Part shown: piece after piece, positions 51,390 through 63,309 of the stretch | Numbering within the stretch: position 1 is the stretch's first letter | Layout: every line of letters begins with the position of its first letter | NCBI GenBank assembly: GCA_029706075.1 | Contig: JAINUG010000165.1 | Span: forward strand, 1,168,258 to 1,232,257 | DNA: 64,000 bases | Source of the DNA: Aldrovandia affinis | Lineage: Eukaryota > Chordata > Actinopteri > Notacanthiformes > Halosauridae | Direction of reading: 5' to 3' | Notes under the pieces: generated by a model | What the model was told of the DNA's origin: nothing | Seen by the model: only the letters and a program-made list of their open reading frames with translations | Database searches by the model: none | Position numbers and translations under genes: made by a program

Positions 51390-52390
51390 TTTACAAGACA
51401 AAATACTTAAGACTAAAGGCAACACTAAATGCACCATCATCAAACACTTACAATTCAAACCCAGTTAAAAAAATATTTACAAAATCAGTCACTCTTTTCA
51501 CACGTAGCTTTTCCACGGTATTAACTGTAACCCCCGCTCACAAATTCCTGCGCGCACTACATAAAACATAGATGCAATTTCTACGGTCAGATAATGCAAA
51601 CGAGAAACCACAAACAAACAGGATTTCCATCTAGTAAAACTGTCAAGGCAAGCTCCCAGACGGACTGCTCGCAGAGACCCCACCAGAGAGGAACCTAAAC
51701 GGCGAGAAATGGACCGTAAATTACACGCAACTTCCAATCAGCTCCATGGCTGTACGTCGCCGACCGCCACTCTTTGTGATTAAGAGACGCTCACAGCCAA
51801 ATTCAACGCCGCCAGCAATTACCATGAATAAAACAAGCGTCACAGAGCACTGCTTCTGCGGCTGAGTGCACAGGCAGTGATCCACATGTTGTTTTACATA
51901 CCCCATCTCCCTCTGGTACTCGCTGTTTGTGTTGCTCAAAGCCGCTTGTTTCGCCAGAAAGTTGACTAGGAAAGAACGCTGTCATTCACCACCTTCGCCC
52001 ACTTCCTCTCTGATGCACCGAGCTCATCAATATGCATGGAAACTGCCCCGCCCACCATATCCTTACTACTGAAGTCCATTATTGGGGGGGGAGGCTGCTA
52101 GAGAGATAACAGCAAGACTCTGTCCATTAGGCATCATCAGAGATGGTCCCTGATGATAAGCTGGCCAAATGAGCAGAAATGATTAAATTACTGAAAGTAT
52201 TTTGCAGAAAAGACAGATGATTTGCTTGCCTTTGGGGTGAGATTAGAGATGATCTGCATGGCGATGCAGTTTCATGCAGTGGTATTTGGTGGATTTTTTT
52301 ATGCTGTCCTCTGCCTCTTCACCACATCCTACCATCTCCTTCCTCATGCACCTTCCAAATTCGCTTCCTCTTCACATCCCTCCTCTATCC
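51390..52390. other. intergenic stretch, no gene seen
   Basis: No recognised repeat. Minus-strand frames at 51498-51985 lack domains. Confidence 0.5.
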
Positions 52391-52392
52391 TT

Positions 52393-52573
52393 GGTGGCAG
52401 TGTGGTGTAATGGTTCGGGACCTGGGCTTGGAATTCAGAGGTTGCTGGTTCAAATCCCATGTGGGACACTGCCCACTTTAGCAAGGTGCTTAACCTGAAT
52501 TGCTTAACCTGAATTGCTTTGGTAAAATATCCAGCTGTATAAGTGGATTGTGTCAAAGAAAATGTAAATGTAC
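52393..52573 (+). mobile_element. SINE family B, internally rearranged
   Basis: Sense copy: ggtggcagtgtggtgtaatg, ggttgctggttcaaatccc, a duplicated 14-mer (cttaacctgaattg at about 52489 and 52503), core aatatccagctgtataagtg; the shared tail is missing. Confidence 0.88.
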
Positions 52574-52609
52574 TCTCCAATTCCTCACATCCTGTATAAA
52601 TTGGTCAGG

Positions 52610-52985
52610 GGCCTCCCGGGTGGTGCAACGGTAAAGGCATCCGACCGGGATGTATGTTGCCCACTGCGGCTGGGGTTAAATTCCCAGCTGTGCCAGTCCG
52701 GCTCTGGGCGGGAGTGCTGTTAAGGGGCAAAAATTGTCTGTCTACCCCAGGGAGGGGAGGGAAGCCGGCATGAGCTCGCTGCAGAAAAGCTTTTCTTGCT
52801 GTGTCGGAATCACGGTCGGCAATTAGCAAGTTCAATCTCAGAGGAGGCGGTTTGTCATTCCTGCCACTACAGGTATCAGAAATAGGCTAGCAGCAGGCTT
52901 GTGTGGGGGAGGGATAGTTAGAATAATAGATGGTATAATTGGCCACCAAATTGGGAGAAAATGAGAAAGAAATGTCAAAATAAAT
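52610..52985 (+). mobile_element. SINE family C, full length
   Basis: Sense copy: ggcctcccgggtggtgcaac, cactgcggctggggttaaat, tgccagtccggctctgggcg, cccagggaggggagggaagc, aatctcagaggaggcggttt, and the end taattggccaccaaattggg. Confidence 0.9.
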
Positions 52986-52999
52986 CCTTCTACAGACAC

Positions 53000-55130
53000 G
53001 CACAAAATCCCCACCTGCACCTTCATCCTCTCCCTCTCCTCACTTCCAACCCTTCCTCCCTGCATCTTTCATCTGCTCTCTCAGTGGGCAAAGGACTGAC
53101 ATAGGCAGGGTAGTCTAGAGCAACTGTTGGCTTACCGCTTTTTAAAAGTCTGTCATGCAGGAACAGGAACACAATGCTGCCAGCATAGCATGGCCAGGCC
53201 TCACTCCCTGTGCTTATCACAAAGGAGGAGGGATTATCCCAGTGCACAATCGAGGATTAGATACAAAATAACAAGCTGCCAACATGAAAGTCGGCCTCTG
53301 GGTGAAGTGGAGCTGAATTCCCAAGCTGTCACTCACACTCGGAACACAAAGGACCTGCTAATGGAAATGAAAAGCCAGCTCAAGCAGACCTGAGCATTCA
53401 TGGCGGGTCAGAGCGGGTCTTGTCAATGGAGGGGCACCCGTGAAAAGGTAAAGACCTCATAACCTAAACCAGGGCTTCCCAACCTTTTCTATGCCAAGGC
53501 ACACACCTTGTCAGAATAAATAATTATACGGCACAATTTCTTTTTTTTTTGTTACCCAAATCGCTGTGGCGCTAAAGTCACGTTTATACAAAACCTAAAA
53601 TAACTAAAGCCTCTATCCAATATATTTAGTGAGCATTTTAAAACTGTTTTACACATATTAAATGTAATATTTTCTATGATATGGCTGACACCATTTAAAA
53701 ATGTGAACTGCAACAACTATTTCCGCTGTATTGAGGTTAAGCATCTGACTTTTTTATTATTCAGGGTGGTAGTTCACATCTGTAGCGCATTAAAAAGCTT
53801 ATTTTATTAAAACTATTAAAGACACTTCTGGAATACATATTTGGCTAAATGGATAAAGGAAAAACTCAAATTAAAACAATAGTGCAAGTACCATTTTACT
53901 TGACCACAAGTACCATTTTATTTGGTACCAATACCATTGCCATTACCAATACCAGTACCATGGTACTTGGTACCATTTTACAAGTTCCATTTTACTTGGA
54001 CACATGTCCCTGCTGACAGTGAGCAGAGCCAGATTACGGCTACTCGCAGGTCTTGCTTTATTGGCAGACAGACAGACAGCTCCCTCTGTTTTTGTATGGA
54101 AGTTAAGAGAAGGCCCGTTCACACTCAGAGGGGAAAGGGTTGCAATATTACAATGTGTGGTCTGAACACAGAACTGCCTGCCTATGAAAATCTGAAAGCC
54201 AAGTCCTGTAGCACTAGCATCTGTTACTGTACTGTCTATGAACAATATTATGAGGCTCAAGCTAAAGGAACAGTAAGAATGGTAGCCTACATCGGATTTC
54301 CCATTTCAACAAACGGCTGTTGTTTGCATTTTCCTAGTTTTTATATGCGTAGGCATTGGTTGTATTGATATTTAGATTTGATATTTATTTATCATTTAAA
54401 TGATATACGTTTCACGGTACACGTTCAGGGCAGGCAACCACTGACTTAGAAATCATAGAGAAGTATTAAGTTACCAATTTTGTGTGTAATGGGGTTCAGA
54501 TAACAGTAGCACGGGATTCATGAGGAGGCATATGAATGTTCATTATAAAAATAGGCTAGGCTATCCCGGTGTCACGGAATCCGTTTTTTGTCTTTTTGAA
54601 AACGATGGCGATTTGAACTGAAATTCCTTCCAACAAAATCTTTTTCCCGTCTCAAATAGTGTCTGTTTCCGTTTAAAAAACATGATGGACATCTTGGCAT
54701 TTGTCACAGCGTACACCCTCTGAATCTTTTTGAAATGAAGCTTCTTCGAAAATGTAACTCATCATTAAACACTCTGCCAGTTGTCCAAACAATGATGCAA
54801 CAAGCGACACGTTCACTTCAAATATAGATCCATGCTACAAGACAGAAAAATGTCATACAATTACACTGAGATCAAATGGCTGCTATTAAGATAGCAATTC
54901 CAAAAACGGTGTTGATCTACGCCAATATGACCGGAAATGTCTGCACCTGGAGGTCAATGACCATAGATGTAAAATGACTAGATTGGTCTGAAATTATGTT
55001 ATGTTTTGGTGAAAAGCTATAAAATAAAACAGGGGACTCCTCTACATGGCATTAAAAATGTGTATTTGATCACAAATTTGGTAATGCACATTCGACCATT
55101 GTAAATTAGCGAGGCTAGTCTTAATACATC
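53000..55130. other. AT-rich stretch, no gene seen
   Basis: A hAT-like single end (cagggcttcccaaccttttc at 53472) without a partner, and a GGTACC/ACCATT-rich low-complexity patch (53885-53990). No exon recognised. Confidence 0.5.
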
Positions 55131-55134
55131 TATA

Positions 55135-55410
55135 GAAAGCGGTACCATAGATACAGACGTAGTATCATAGATACAGAGTGGTACCATAGATACAGACGTA
55201 GTATCATAGATACAGAGTGGTACCATAGATACAGAGTGGTACCATAGATACAGAGTGGTACCATAGATACAGACGTAGTATCGTAGATACAGAGTGGTAC
55301 CATAGATACAGACGTAGTATCATAGATACAGAGTGGTACCATAGATACAGACGTAGTATCATAGATACAGAGTAGTACCATAGATACAGACGTAGTACCG
55401 TAGATACAGA
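55135..55410. repeat. 19-20-bp minisatellite, about 14 units
   Basis: Two unit types alternate: gtaccatagatacagagtg and gtatcatagatacagag/acgta types, across about 275 bp. The open frames with repeated SMVPLCIYDTT-like runs come from this array. Confidence 0.94.
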
Positions 55411-55710
55411 TGGAGAATCGTCTGCGTGTGTAAAAAGAACAGCTCCTCTGCGCATTGCTGGCCTGTGGGTAAGAGGTGCCACAGGTCGTGCTGACAGACG
55501 CTCGGCGACAGCAGATGGGAAGTAGTCTGTGGATAAGGACCAGGCCCCTCCATCTGCACGCGCCAGCCAGAGGGGGCGGGGCCACAGCCTGTCCTCCACC
55601 CCCACCCCCCCACCGAGGGGAAGCTCGTCTCCCCCGACATGCTTGGTACCACCCCGACCCGACCCCCCGTCCCTTTCCCCAGGCGCAGCCCAGGAGTGGA
55701 GCAGAGAGGA

Positions 55711-55860
55711 GTGGTTCTGTGTGGCTCAGTAGGTAGAGCATGGCGTTGGCAACGCTTAGGTTGTGGGTTCGATTCCGGGACGACATGTACTGAAAAATTA
55801 TGCATTCACTACTGTAAGCCGCTTTGGATAAAAGCGTCTGCTAAATGGCGTATGTTATTA
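55711..55860 (+). mobile_element. SINE family A
   Basis: Sense copy: gtggttctgtgtggctcagt, gggttcgattccgggacgac (a small deletion after the B box), tail aagccgctttggataaaagc. Confidence 0.93.
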
Positions 55861-56029
55861 TATTATATTATTATAGCTTATATTTTAAGACTGATGTTTT
55901 AAGACAAATTTTAAGGCATGTACATCTAGCCAATTGTCATCACCACTGCCTACTTGTTCAATACTTTTTGTATATGAATACTTGTTTACTCTTCCAAAAA
56001 AAAAAATATATATAATAATAATAATTTTA

Positions 56030-56214
56030 CTAACCTTTTCCTTCCCAGTATTACAGGTACGGTATGCAGCTGCCAACAACAATGTCTATCACTGTATTAC
56101 TGCACTGTTCTCTTGCGCAAACTATGATTGTTCTTACCATGTATGAATGCACATCTTGTAAGTCGCGCTGGATAAGAGCGTCTGCTAAATGCTTAAAATG
56201 TAAAATGTAAATGT
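56030..56214 (+). mobile_element. repeat family D (second copy)
   Basis: ctaaccttttccttcccagt, attacaggtacggtatgcag, tattactgcactgttctctt, actatgattgttcttaccat, then gtcgcgctggataagagcgt and ctgctaaatg plus aaatgtaaatgtaa. About 85% like the copy at 21765. Confidence 0.8.
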
Positions 56215-56868
56215 AAGACTGCCCCTTCTGAGCGCCACCTGGTCTGATGATGCAGTCTGGGGTTAAATCACGGTGACACAAGCGTGCAGCCAGTCAGCAG
56301 AATTCCCGATTGCGGACACCTTCATTATCTCTCTCCCAATGATGCTGTCGGAGCTGCTGAGAGAGGCGTTTACGGGCCCAGGCAACATCACTCCTGTGAG
56401 CCGCTCACCGCAGGGTAGAGGAGATGGAACCAGAGTGACCGTGGCCCAGAACTGGCTCGTTAAATACATTTAACACCTACAACAATCTATCCTGTTTACA
56501 TGAGCTGACACTGCTGTTTATGTAAATCTACGCTGCTATAATATTACCAGTTCAGATGAGTTTTCACTGCTACAATCTGACCATATTATTTGAGCTTACG
56601 CTGCAAGAATCGAATGAAATTGCACAAAATTTACACGGACTACAATCTGACCATATTATTTAGAGTTTACACCCCTATCATCAGACCAGTTTACAAGAGT
56701 TTTACACTGCTACAATCTGGCCAGTTCACCTACATTTAAACTGCCACAATCTGACAAGTTTATTCAAGCATACCACTGCTACAATCTGATGAGTGTAATC
56801 TGTAAACTTATTTTTCCAGTTTTATTTTTTTGGGAGCAATCAATATTTGTGATTTTGCCACAAACATT

Positions 56869-57231
56869 ATTTTTTTTTTTCCATTTTCTCTTTCTGCTGT
56901 TTTTCCCCATTTTCTCCCAATTTAGTATCCAATTATACCCTCCTTTTCATATCAAATATCAATTAGCCCTGAAACCAGCAGTGACATGCAGTGGAGCACC
57001 GCCTCCTCCGAGCCAGAACCCATCACCGTCACCGTAACTTCGGTATGCACACAGAGCCACTCCTATACGCAGCGAGCTCGTATCGGCTTCCGTCCCCCCA
57101 CCCAGGGGCGGACAGCCAATTGCCGCCCCCTAGAGCCACTCCCAGCCAGAGCTGAAACTGGTGTGGCCTGGTGGAATCAAATCCCTGATCTCAGTGGGCA
57201 GCGTTCTATCGCTACAGCACCTGGGAGGCCC
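56869..57231 (-). mobile_element. SINE family C with perfect 13-bp TSD
   Basis: Flanked by tgccacaaacatt at 56856-56868 and 57232-57244. The body is standard (ttctcccaatttagtatcca, gagccactcctatacgcagc, ggggcggacagccaattgcc), with the head ending gctacagcacctgggaggcc. Confidence 0.93.
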
Positions 57232-57469
57232 TGCCACAAACATTTTAAGTAATTACTTTATACATTCTCTCCAAAACCTTCCTTGCCAACAATTACCCGG
57301 GAGCAGTCATGATTAATTAGGAAACAAAGTCAAAGTCGACCACACCGGGATGAGCAAAGACAGCACGCTGCCCCCGCCCTCCCCCTCCCCCTCCCCCTGT
57401 CAGAGGCATCCGACACACTGTGGGACGAGGAGTAAATGAGAGGCACAAATAAGACTAATTAGGCGGCTG

Positions 57470-57650
57470 TGAAAGTGACGGGACGGTAAACGTGGAGAAT
57501 CGGCGCTCGCTCCTCTGGCCCCGCAGCTGTCAGAGGGAATTTCTGTGAGCGACGCGGAGCGGGCCGCGGGGGCGGGAGGCCAGCGTCGACCAATGAAACG
57601 AGGCCTCGCTCCAGCCCCAGCGCTGGAGGAATGACTGATGCACCCTGGAG
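57470..57650. promoter_or_regulatory. CpG-rich segment
   Basis: High GC with many CpGs (ggcgctcgctcctctggccc, gagcgacgcggagcgggccg) in an otherwise AT-rich neighbourhood. It could be a CpG-island remnant or regulatory element; no TATA box or exon assigned. Confidence 0.3.
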
Positions 57651-57664
57651 AGATCGATGTCCTG

Positions 57665-57975
57665 AGGGGTGGGGGTGAGAAGCAGAGTTGGGTTTAGGAT
57701 GGGGAAGGGAGGGGGAAGTGATAAGCAGAGTTGGGTGTAGGATGAGGAAGGAGGAGGGTGGGGGGTGAGAAGCAGGGTTTAGGATGAGGAAGTGAGAAGC
57801 AGAGTTGGGTTTAGGATGAGGAAGAGAGGGAGGGAGGGGGGGGGGGGTGAGAAGCAGAGTTGGGTTTAGGATGAGGGAGGGAGGGGGGGGGGGGTGAGAA
57901 GCAGGGTTTAGGATGGGGAAGGGAGGGGGAAGTGATAAGCAGAGTTGGGTGTAGGATGGAGAGGGGGGGCAGAGC
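57665..57975. repeat. G-rich minisatellite
   Basis: Repeated gagaagcagagttgggttta and ggatgaggaagggagggg units of about 40-60 bp, 6-7 copies. Confidence 0.9.
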
Positions 57976-58289
57976 AGGGTTTCCTTGCATGCTTTCACCT
58001 CCGATTTAAAAACCAATCATTACTTACACTGAAGTGCACTCTGCACTGTATGTCCTAATGCCCTGTAATTGACCCAGGACAGTCATCGACCACACAGACA
58101 CATAATAGTGGAGCCCAGGCAGCTGACGTATGCATCAGAGCAGCTCAGAGTGTCAGCGTCAGAGCATCTGAGCACCACTGGACACCTTTCACCACCTCAC
58201 ACATACAATCCACGGCCATGTGATTACCTATTGACACAATACAAGTGATTAATACTATTATTAATATTTTATTGATACTTTCTTTTTCT

Positions 58290-58382
58290 TTTATTTTAAT
58301 CCCTTTATTTGTTTTGTGAAGCACTTTGTGCTGTGTTGCTGGAAAGGTGCTATATAAAGAAATAAATATATATATATTAAAA
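58290..58382 (+). mobile_element. LINE 3'-tail-like fragment
   Basis: gaagcactttgtgctgtgtt, gaaaggtgctatataaagaa and ataaatatat form a 3' end found on many vertebrate non-LTR elements. Short and without coding sequence. Confidence 0.5.
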
Positions 58383-58601
58383 CAAAATACAATTCCCTAC
58401 CCCTGATTTCAATATGACTATTCTTATACATTCTGATGTTCTTGTCTGGGCTGAATAAGGCTGTCACCGTCATCTGGGGGACAGGACAGAATTGATCATG
58501 ACGGCCATAGTCACGTTGTCATATTGATTCCAGTCACCTTTCCCTCACGTCTGGAGTTTGAGGTCAGGTGACTTCCCATCCAAGGGCTTTGGGCTGTACA
58601 A

Positions 58602-58871
58602 TCAGGAGCCGAGGCAGAACAAACAGCAGCAGACGCTGCACTGTGGGACTAGAACTGTCTGTTCCCCCGGTCTAAGAAGGACAAACAACAGGAAGAGTCC
58701 CAGGAGGGAGAAAAATATGATGAGAAAAATCTCCAATTTAACGTAGACTCCATCACGCCTGTGAGTGCTAAAGCTGTAATACTGTAACTGGATCAGGTCC
58801 TGTGCCCATGCCATGAGAGAAGTGTCACCGCCTGACAGTGAAGTAAACAGCAGGCGATAGTAGCTCACCAT
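58602..58871 (-). CDS. candidate small membrane protein, unidentified
   Basis: I do not recognise this frame. It has 89 codons from ATG at 58871: MVSYYRLLFTSLSGGDTSLM, then DLIQLQYYSFSTHRRDGVYV, a convincing transmembrane helix (LEIFLIIFFSLLGLFLLFVL) and LRPGEQTVL before a cysteine-rich end. The composition is protein-like rather than repeat-like, and the neighbouring sequence matches no repeat family here. An in-frame TGA immediately precedes the ATG, with a poor start context. It may be a single-exon microprotein, one exon of a larger gene, or chance. Confidence 0.35.
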   Translation of the reverse strand: MVSYYRLLFTSLSGGDTSLMAWAQDLIQLQYYSFSTHRRDGVYVKLEIFLIIFFSLLGLFLLFVLLRPGEQTVLVPQCSVCCCLFCLGS

Positions 58872-59499
58872 TCACAAGCTCAGAGCGAGTGGGGGGTGGG
58901 GCCTGTCTCCATGGAGACCAAATGAAAGACAGTGGCTGGCATCAACTACTGTGACATGGCTCCTCATCTCCCTAATAAAAAAAAAAAAAAAATAATAATT
59001 GGCATAGCAGATATGCCCCATACCTACACAGAGTTTCTCTTTTCAGGGTCTCCCACAGAAATAACTACAATGGCCTCAAACTCTCAGTCCTTACAAACAT
59101 TAAATTCAGTCCCCTCTGACCTCATGTAAACACACAGAATTAAGATGCATCTTAACAAAGCTGCACAACAAAGCCCCAAACTTGGGTTATTTTGTGTTTC
59201 TTTCTCATGTTCATCTTCTGCTTCTCCTCCTTAATTTTCCTGCTGATGACATCATAAGAAATGCTCCATTACCCTAGTTATTCATTCTCCCCATTGGGCA
59301 ATATCTACTTCAACCAATAATATCATCTGTTCAGATATATTTAAACCAATAACATCAGCTCTTCACAGTAGCATATTGCAGGCCATGCAGCAGGTGACAT
59401 TGTTATTTAGACGTGTAAGGATAATAGAACATGCTCAAAACATTTGAAAGACGTCATATTTATTTTCGTCGGGAAGTAGCTTGCTTGCGATTTAATCTT

Positions 59500-60122
59500 A
59501 TCCAAAAGATCAATAGTACTGAGATGTATCATTTCTACAGATGATACAAAACTTTGGGGTTTGGCAAACAGTTTGGAATCTACTAAAATAATCCAAGATA
59601 ATATAAACAAAACCCAGAAGTGGACAGAAACATGGCAGATGACATTCAATATTGCTAAATGTAAAGTTATGCATGTGTGAAATAAAATTTATGTATTTTA
59701 TGGGAGGAAAAAATAAAAATGTGTTCAAGTTTAAAAAGAGTTAGTAGTAGTTGATCAAAGTCTACTAGGATCTAAGCAGTGTGCTACAGCAGTGGAAAAG
59801 GGCAACAGGATGCTGGGATACATAGCAAAAAGTATTGAGTTTAAATTAAAGGAGGTTATATTGATGTTATATAATGCCTGTGCCAGACCTCACTTGGAGT
59901 ACTGTGTGCAGTTCTGGGCACCGCACTACAAGAAAGATATAGAAGTTCTTGAAAAAGTACAAAGGGCAACTAAACTGATACCTGGTATGAAAGGTACAAG
60001 TTACAAGGATAGACTTAAGGCTCTCAATCTATTTAAACTTAGCAAACGGAGACTGAGGGGGGATTTGATCAGGGTTCTTAAATTCATAAAAGGGATTAAC
60101 AAAGTGAACTACCAAAGATAAT
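59500..60122 (+). mobile_element. CR1-like LINE fragment, truncated both ends
   Basis: Starts in reverse transcriptase just after the catalytic box (gatgatacaaaactttgggg, 59537). A frame from 59792 gives [40 protein letters not shown] and [19 protein letters not shown]. It is the same family as the 23.1-kb copy. The 3' untranslated region is absent after aaccaaagata-like sequence at 60120, and there are several frameshifts in the left half. Confidence 0.9.
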
Positions 60123-60124
60123 AT

Positions 60125-60925
60125 TTTGCATAAAAAAGCCAAGTTACTCACATTTACAAAACATATACTCTGTACATCTATAAAATACAATTCCTAAATT
60201 CAGTCTGCATACCAAATCATTGATATCAAAATGGTGCCAAGGTACCACTAAACTTTCAACAAAACTTTATTTCAGGGAAACTAAACAAACACTGTTCCAG
60301 AGCAATGCTTCCCATATTTTCCTACATTCGTTCAAGTAACCTTATTTATACAAGGACCACAAAAATGGAACACCATTTTGTGCTAAGATGAGGTCTACTC
60401 TACCAGTAGACAGTGAGGGCAGCCCAGAATAAAAATATATCCATTTAATTAAAAAAAGGATGCAGATATCGAGCCTGGGCAATCCTTTAATGGCCCAACA
60501 CACCAGACAGGAAGTGAGTGGGAGGGCTGGGATGTCATGGCGATGAACCTGCGCAGCCCAATTAGCCATGGTAGAAAGGGCCCAAAGATGTCACTTTTGT
60601 GGGAAACAACTGCAGTCATCTGCATTGAAAATAGTCATTAGCCACCCACGAGCCTGTTACTGCACTCCCACAGGGACTCCAACGCACACAAGACATAAAC
60701 AACAGTTAAAAGATAAATAACAAAATATGGAAATGGATGCACTAGGAACAGCAGCTGCGACAGCTACGCTCCACTACCCCGACAACACAGGGCAGTGTTT
60801 CGCACGGCGGGCTGTGCCAGAGTCCCCCCCCCTCATAAGTAAACATGCCAGCGCAGACTCTGGGGCTGTACGAGAAGGCACAGTAAAACGGGCGTGTTTT
60901 TTTTCCCTTTCATCTGTATTATTAT
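60125..60925. other. intergenic stretch, no gene seen
   Basis: No recognised repeat or exon. Confidence 0.5.
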
Positions 60926-60929
60926 TATT

Positions 60930-61150
60930 GGGCCGGCAGTGTAGTGTAATGGTTAGGGAACTGGACTTGTAACTCAGAGGTTACTGGTTCAATTCCCAGG
61001 TGGAGCACTGCAGTTGTACCCTTGAGCTAAAGGTACTCAACCTGAATTGCTTCAGTAAAATATCCAGCTGTATAAATGGATTGTATGTGAAGAAATGTCA
61101 ACTGTGTAAGTCACTCTGGATAAGATAAATGCTTATTAAGTGTGATGTAA
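60930..61150 (+). mobile_element. SINE family B, full length
   Basis: Sense copy with the clearest head: ggccggcagtgtagtgtaat, ggttagggaactggacttgt, ggttactggttcaattccca, core aatatccagctgtataaatg and tail aagtcactctggataagata. Confidence 0.93.
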
Positions 61151-61387
61151 AAACGGGCGCTCTATAGGACACCCGCTGCCTCCCAGGTTCTGCGTAACCG
61201 TGAAGCGGAGTAGAAGGCTGCACATAACAGACGAGTGAGAAGCTCCCCCTCTGGGTTTTCCGTGGGGTTTATTGAATACGCAGCCTGGGCTTTCTTTCTG
61301 AAGGAATTCTTAATCTCCTCTCCTCCATTCCACGGTCCTTTGAGGCAAAAAGTGAGCTACGATGCCCCAATGAGAGAACGGTGGGGG

Positions 61388-61420
61388 GTGAGAGAGATAG
61401 AGAGAGAGAGAGAGAGAGAC

Positions 61421-61499
<79 letters not shown>
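61388..61499. repeat. (GA)n microsatellite
   Basis: GA array with CA interruptions, about 110 bp. Confidence 0.95.
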
Positions 61500-61502
<3 letters not shown>

Positions 61503-61763
61503 CTGGAAATTAAAACCCATTTGTCTTCATCTGCCGGCGTGCTGCATTGGCTTTTCCCGGGGGAAAACCGCTGGGACAGTAACTAAGGGAAACGGCGCAA
61601 AGTGCCTGGAGGTCAAACAGAGACGTTATTTCGCCTTTCGCCCGTCGATCCCACGGTGTTACATTGTTCTCCGGTTTAATTAAGCACGCGGCAGTTTTCG
61701 TGAGTCACGAGAGTCGATACTCTCGCGGGTCAAAAACGTTACGAAGCGAGAGTTTGGAGAACA

Positions 61764-61904
61764 GGGGCCGTATGTACAAAGATTCTAAGAGTAGGAGTGC
61801 TGATCTAGGATCAGTTTAGCCTTTTTAGCTCATAATGGATATGGTTAGGATATGGACAGGGGAAACCTGATCCTAGATCAGCACTCCTTTGTATGTATGG
61901 CCCC
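61764..61904. mobile_element. hairpin MITE
   Basis: A 141-bp near-palindrome: ggggccgtatgtacaaag with ggagtgctgatctaggatca, and the complement tgatcctagatcagcactcc, tttgtatgtatggcccc. It can fold into a long hairpin. Superfamily not assigned. Confidence 0.8.
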
Positions 61905-61909
61905 AGGTC

Positions 61910-63000
61910 TGTAGAGCACTGGCGTTCATAGGATGAGGAGAGATGAGTCACAGACGTGCTCCAGACTTCGCCGGCAGCAACGCATCACAAGCGAGTCTCA
62001 CAAGAGAGCGGAAGGAGAAACACACTCATTGCTCATCAAAGCACAGCGGCGTACGGACTCCCAATTAAAACCCCTTAATGGCTGCGATTCTTTTTCAGTA
62101 CGGATCCATCTTCTGTGACTTTGGCGGCTGTGTTGCACAGCGCCATTCCTTTGAGATCACATCGATTTCCTATGCCCTCTGCTCACAGTTCTTATTACCA
62201 TGCCTGCTGATGAGCAAGGGATCAGCTTCCACCTTGCATCTTACTGGGTGAGACCCTTGCACACCGGCCTAGCCATTTTAAGCCCAGTTGACCGGCAACC
62301 ACTGAGATGATTACGCAGGGATTAGCAGCTCAGCGGTTGGTCGATTGGTAGTAAGGTGCATCGGGATGGGCTATCGGGGAGCCTCTCATCTTCACTTCAT
62401 AGGACACGATGATTGATGGGTTTCACGGTGAAATTATATGGCCCGAGAAGTCAATCTAATCACACAGCATATGAGTGCGTGTGTGTGTGTGGGCATGCAT
62501 GTTTGTCTGCATTCCTGAGAGAGAGAGAGAGAGGGGGAGAGAAAGGAAAAGAGAATACATTTGTGATTCTGGGAGTATGTAGCAAAGCACGGGTGAACAT
62601 TCAGAAATGCATGCATTTGTGTCGGTGCTCACCAGAGAGCAACACAACAAAACACTTGGTCCTGGAGAACCACATCTCCCAGAATCCTGCAGCACTGAAG
62701 AACCACATCTCCCAGAATCCTGCAGCCCTCTCTCTCTCTCAGCCCTTGCTTGCCTGGCCCAGCACAGCATGACTCCAAAGAGTTGTAACAGCGGTCCTTT
62801 GTAAGGTCACTCAGTTTTTCCCCTGAAAGATTAGGCCAGGTATAATGGTAACCAGCCCCATCACACTGTGTGGAATCCATGCCTCCAGTCCACCCCCCTC
62901 ACACAAAGACCGCATGGGGGGGCAGCTCCAACCTGCCAATAGGAGGAAATCTGCTGACAGTTGGGACCATGGATGCAATCTGACCACATGCACACTGTCA
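61910..63000. other. intergenic stretch, no gene seen
   Basis: Contains a short GT/GA microsatellite (62478-62535) and a 33-bp direct duplication (62669-62725). No exon recognised. Confidence 0.55.
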
Positions 63001-63010
63001 CCATCTATCA

Positions 63011-63301
63011 CAGGGGTGGGCAAGGAGGACCGTATCCGTTTCTGGATTTCATGCCAACTTCTGCTCTTAATGATTTAATTAGCCCCAATCATTTATGTGA
63101 TCTGACATTTTAGCTCAATTTCTTTATAAGCCCATAAAAAGACAGCTGAAGACTATTCTTGTGTTCCCATATGAAACTGGGGTCTAATCTACAAGCGAAC
63201 CAGCATTGGTGTATCCTACTAATTAGCTAATTGAGCCACAGGGGTAATTGGTCAAAAAGAAAATCACACCGAACCTCCAGGACTGGAATTGCCCACCCCT
63301 G
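63011..63301. mobile_element. hAT-type MITE with TSD
   Basis: A 291-bp element with terminal inverted repeats caggggtgggcaa and its complement ttgcccacccctg, flanked by 8-bp duplications atctatca (63003-63010) and acctatca (63302-63309), one mismatch. Confidence 0.9.
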
Positions 63302-63309
63302 ACCTATCA

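Noticed and set aside
53472-53530. hAT-like end cagggcttcccaacc as a full transposon
   Set aside because: No partner inverted end or target duplication found nearby.
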